A stretch of DNA of 53,413 nt. Origin: Defluviicoccus sp. (GTDB taxonomy: Bacteria; Pseudomonadota; Alphaproteobacteria; MPNO01). The notes beneath the pieces were generated by a model, which ran no database searches, was not told the origin of the DNA, and worked only from the letters and a program-made list of their open reading frames with translations. Positions 51,200 to 53,413 of this stretch are shown here, in pieces. Numbering within the stretch: position 1 is the stretch's first letter; each line of letters opens with the position of its first letter. The stretch covers positions 1 to 53,413 of the forward strand of contig JAJEHI010000036.1 of the NCBI GenBank assembly GCA_022823775.1. The letters are read 5' to 3'. Made by a program: the position numbers and the translations under genes.

Positions 51200-52390
51200 C
51201 TATTCCGCGGCCGTTTCCAGCCGCGGGTCGTGCTCCGGCGCGGGCGGCCCGTCGCTGGATGTCTCTTCGTCGTCCGCTGGCCGGCGCGCGTTCTCCACCA
51301 TGAACTTTCGCCAGGCGACAACGCCGACATCGGTGCGCGAGAGCTGTTCGGCGTTCGAACGCACACCTTCGACGATTTTCTTGTCCTGGTCGGAAAACAC
51401 CCAGTCATGGGTCCAGGATTGCCACAGCGTCCAGCCGACCCGGTCGAGCAGGGTCCCGAGAGCGTGACGGCGGCGGAAGGCGTTCAACGAGTAGAACAGC
51501 GTCGTCTCCGCGTCGACGGGCGTGACCCAGCGGCACATGAAGTAGTCTCCCGCCGGTCGGCCCACCAGGGTCACGGCCGGCAGGCGCGACATGTGCCGGT
51601 ACCTGATGCCGTATTGCCTTGCCGCCCGGGATCTCTCCGGGTCCATTTCCTTGCCCCGGCCGCGCGGTTTCAGCCTGCGCCAGAACGCCTCCCGGGGCGG
51701 CGGGAAATCTCCCAGGCCGGGATAGCTGGCCTCCGTTATGCCCCCGCGCGGGGTGTAGCCGAGCCCCTTGCAACCTTCCAGCGGGGTCGTCGCGATGCGG
51801 CTGGCGAAGGGGAAGATCGGCTGGAAGATCAGCTCCGGCGAGTTCCTGTGCACGAAGGGGGCGTGGAGGTCGTAGCAGAGATTGTCGTTCAGGACCCGCC
51901 AGTTGCAGCGGTAGGTCCGCCAGGTCGAAATCGTGTGCCACCCGTCTGTATCGGCCAGGCATTCCGGCAGGTCGTCTTCCAGCGACACGGCGTCCATGTC
52001 GCCGACGAACAACCAGATCACCCCGCGATGTTCGCGAACCGGGTAGGACTTTAACTTCGCCTCCGGAGGGATGGCGGTGTCGGGACCTTCCATGAGCTTG
52101 GCGACGCACTGGCCGGTCTCGCCCGAGTAAGTCCAGCCATGGTAGGGGCAGGTGAGGGTTCCGGTGCCCGGATACAGGCATCTCCCCCGCGACAGCCGCG
52201 CGCCGCGATGGGCGCACTGGTCCCTGAGCGCGTAAATCCCGCCCTTGTCGCGGAATAGAACGACCTCCTCGCCGAGCAGCTTGACCGTCTTCGGCCGCCG
52301 GCGCAGCCGCCATGTCGCGAGGACCGGGTACCAGTAGTTCCGAAAGCCCAGCTCCGGCAGTCCGGTCCCGGCGTAGACGTCGGCGCTCAT
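51200..52390 (-). CDS. Rieske oxygenase alpha subunit
   Basis: A 396-residue aromatic ring-hydroxylating oxygenase large subunit. Rieske ligands are Cys59-x-His61 and Cys81-xx-His84 (QCAHRGARLS ... CPYHGW). Mononuclear iron ligands His176 and His181 sit in NLCYDLHAPFVHRN. Length and spacing fit three-component or single-component Rieske oxygenases of the phthalate/OMO group; a reductase is missing from the window. GGGGGAT precedes the ATG. Located between the TRAP receptor (71 bp upstream) and DctQ genes, so it is likely to oxidise the imported compound. Confidence 0.9.
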   Translation of the reverse strand: MSADVYAGTGLPELGFRNYWYPVLATWRLRRRPKTVKLLGEEVVLFRDKGGIYALRDQCAHRGARLSRGRCLYPGTGTLTCPYHGWTYSGETGQCVAKLMEGPDTAIPPEAKLKSYPVREHRGVIWLFVGDMDAVSLEDDLPECLADTDGWHTISTWRTYRCNWRVLNDNLCYDLHAPFVHRNSPELIFQPIFPFASRIATTPLEGCKGLGYTPRGGITEASYPGLGDFPPPREAFWRRLKPRGRGKEMDPERSRAARQYGIRYRHMSRLPAVTLVGRPAGDYFMCRWVTPVDAETTLFYSLNAFRRRHALGTLLDRVGWTLWQSWTHDWVFSDQDKKIVEGVRSNAEQLSRTDVGVVAWRKFMVENARRPADDEETSSDGPPAPEHDPRLETAAE

Positions 52391-52460
52391 CCGGATCCCC
52401 CGCGAGAGAGTCGCCGCGCGGCCGCGGGCCGGCGAAAAACGCCGGCCCGCCGTTCGACGC

Positions 52461-53413
52461 TTACTTGTAGCCCAGCAGACGCCGGGCGGTCGCGTACTCG
52501 TCCGCGCTCATCACCGACTTGAACTGCGCCCAGAGCGCCTCGCTCGCGGTCTTCCGCCAGTGTTCGGCCTCCTCATCGGAGAAGGTCACCAGCTTCATGC
52601 CGCCCTTCAGCATGTCCTTGAGCTGCTGCGCCTGGTATGCCGAGACCCAGCCCTGCGACCACGCCTGGGTCCGGCCGGCGGCTTCGAGCATGACCTTCTT
52701 CGCGTCGCCGGACAGCTTGTTCCACTTGGCGAGGTTCATCTTGACGCTGACGCCGTTCCGGTAGAGCGGATGGGCGATGATGAACTTCGATATCTTGTGC
52801 CATCCGAAGGCGGTGAAGCCGTCGTAATACGGCCAGGTAAAGCCTTCGACGGTGCCGCGCTCAAGCGCCAGATAGACCTCGCTCGGCGGCAGGGTCACCG
52901 GCTCCGCGCCGATCGCCCTGACGAAAAAGCGGGTCAGCGGAGGCACGCGGATCTTGCGCCCCTTGAGATCGCCGAGGCCGGAGATCGCCTTCTGCGTATA
53001 CATGAAGTGGTTGCCGGTATGCGGCTCGCCCGAGAAGTGGCCGAGATAGCGCACGCCCTTGCGCTCGAACATCTTGGCGATGAACTCGAACAGTTCGCTG
53101 CCCGGCCCGTTGTCCGGAATCTCGTGAGGCGACATCTCCGAGAAATAGCCGCCCGGCACGACGCCCGCCCAGTAGTTGGGCGCGCCGTACCAGACATCGA
53201 ACAGGCCGCGGACCAGCGCCTCCGGCTGATCGAACGTGGGCACCACGTCGCGCGATCCCTTGAACGCGATCTCGACCGTGCCCTTGCCCATCTTGTTGAC
53301 GGTGTCCAGGTACTTGATGCCGATATCGGCCGCCGATGACACCTTGGGCGGCCACGAACCGACCATGGTCAGCTTGGCCGGCTCGGCACGGAGTTCGGCG
53401 GCGCCGACCGTCA
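52461..53413 (-). CDS. dctP: TRAP transporter substrate-binding protein (DctP family), 5' end outside window
   Basis: At least 317 residues of a TRAP receptor, open to the right edge. The first visible residues (VGAAELRAEPAKLTMVGSWPP) are probably the start of the mature protein, so the signal peptide is outside the window. LGDLKGRKIRVPPLTRFFVRAIGAEPVTLPPSEVYLALERGTVEGFTWPYYDGF is the DctP binding region with conserved arginine. The C-terminus is complete. It heads the minus-strand locus followed by the Rieske oxygenase, DctQ and DctM. The internal Met at 53366 is not the true start. Confidence 0.88.
   Translation of the reverse strand, partial: TVGAAELRAEPAKLTMVGSWPPKVSSAADIGIKYLDTVNKMGKGTVEIAFKGSRDVVPTFDQPEALVRGLFDVWYGAPNYWAGVVPGGYFSEMSPHEIPDNGPGSELFEFIAKMFERKGVRYLGHFSGEPHTGNHFMYTQKAISGLGDLKGRKIRVPPLTRFFVRAIGAEPVTLPPSEVYLALERGTVEGFTWPYYDGFTAFGWHKISKFIIAHPLYRNGVSVKMNLAKWNKLSGDAKKVMLEAAGRTQAWSQGWVSAYQAQQLKDMLKGGMKLVTFSDEEAEHWRKTASEALWAQFKSVMSADEYATARRLLGYK

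Noticed and set aside
53366..53366. ATG 53366 as the start of the right-edge TRAP receptor
   Set aside because: The frame stays open to the window edge and the residues before it fit a mature receptor N-terminus; starting there would leave no signal peptide.
1..53413. CRISPR array, tRNA or rRNA genes
   Set aside because: No regularly spaced direct repeats and no cloverleaf or rRNA-like segment could be recognised by eye on either strand.

Overview
The window is GC-rich DNA, gene-dense on both strands, with Shine-Dalgarno motifs before most starts and abundant TRAP, TTT and ABC uptake systems, GSTs, GMC oxidoreductases and Rieske oxygenases. Together with a palindromic intergenic element of a type common in Alphaproteobacteria, this points to a heterotrophic alphaproteobacterium, perhaps Rhodospirillales-like. 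That placement is inference from gene content; no rRNA or tRNA gene is present to anchor it. Most of the window looks like accessory catabolic and transport territory.

Layout. 1-525: the end of an unidentified ORF, possibly a transposase, and a paired-hairpin repeat. 526-2664 (minus): GMC oxidoreductase and a START-like protein. 2884-3862 (minus): a small AT-richer cassette with a HEPN-like protein and a 100-residue partner, resembling a toxin-antitoxin pair. 3971-9262: carboxymuconolactone-decarboxylase-like protein, 2OG-Fe(II) oxygenase, coiled-coil protein, SDR, then an aldo/keto reductase-GMC operon. 9548-19789: Bcr/CflA-type exporter, DUF3500 protein coupled to a ThDP enzyme, three GST-fold genes in a row, an exported intradiol dioxygenase, a retropepsin-like protein and a large molybdopterin oxidoreductase. 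19952-25007: TRAP transporter (P-Q-M) followed by SDR, VOC and SDR genes. 25067-29783: RidA, phosphate permease, Nudix, MBL hydrolase and Rieske oxygenase. 29859-36088: LigF-like GST, a two-domain AhpD-like gene with an in-frame TGA, TauD-like dioxygenase, LLM flavin enzyme, STAS protein, cupin and MBL protein. 36490-42631: porin, orphan TRAP receptor, NMT1/THI5-like protein, macrodomain protein and a TctA-TctB fusion. 42698-47040: TctC, arylsulfotransferase-like protein and an ABC ATPase/permease pair. 47071-53413: LysR regulator divergent from an amidohydrolase, then a minus-strand TRAP locus with a Rieske oxygenase gene inserted between the receptor and membrane genes.

The most important observation is the minus-strand gene at 30674-31783. 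Read through one TGA at codon 250, it encodes a duplicated AhpD-like protein whose second domain carries Glu235, Cys247-Phe-Tyr-[TGA250] and His254. The TGA falls exactly where the second catalytic cysteine of AhpD belongs, the frame stays open for 119 more codons, and a small hairpin with a G near the start of its loop lies 24 nt downstream. I read this as a selenocysteine (CxxU) selenoprotein rather than two genes or a pseudogene; standard gene calling would split or truncate it.

Other points of interest are three copies of a two-hairpin composite repeat in intergenic DNA, a near-identical 23-bp motif upstream of two unrelated genes beside two of those copies, the HEPN-like cassette, and the transporter-oxygenase gene mixing at the right edge. 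Functions are mostly at family level; substrates cannot be read from the sequence.
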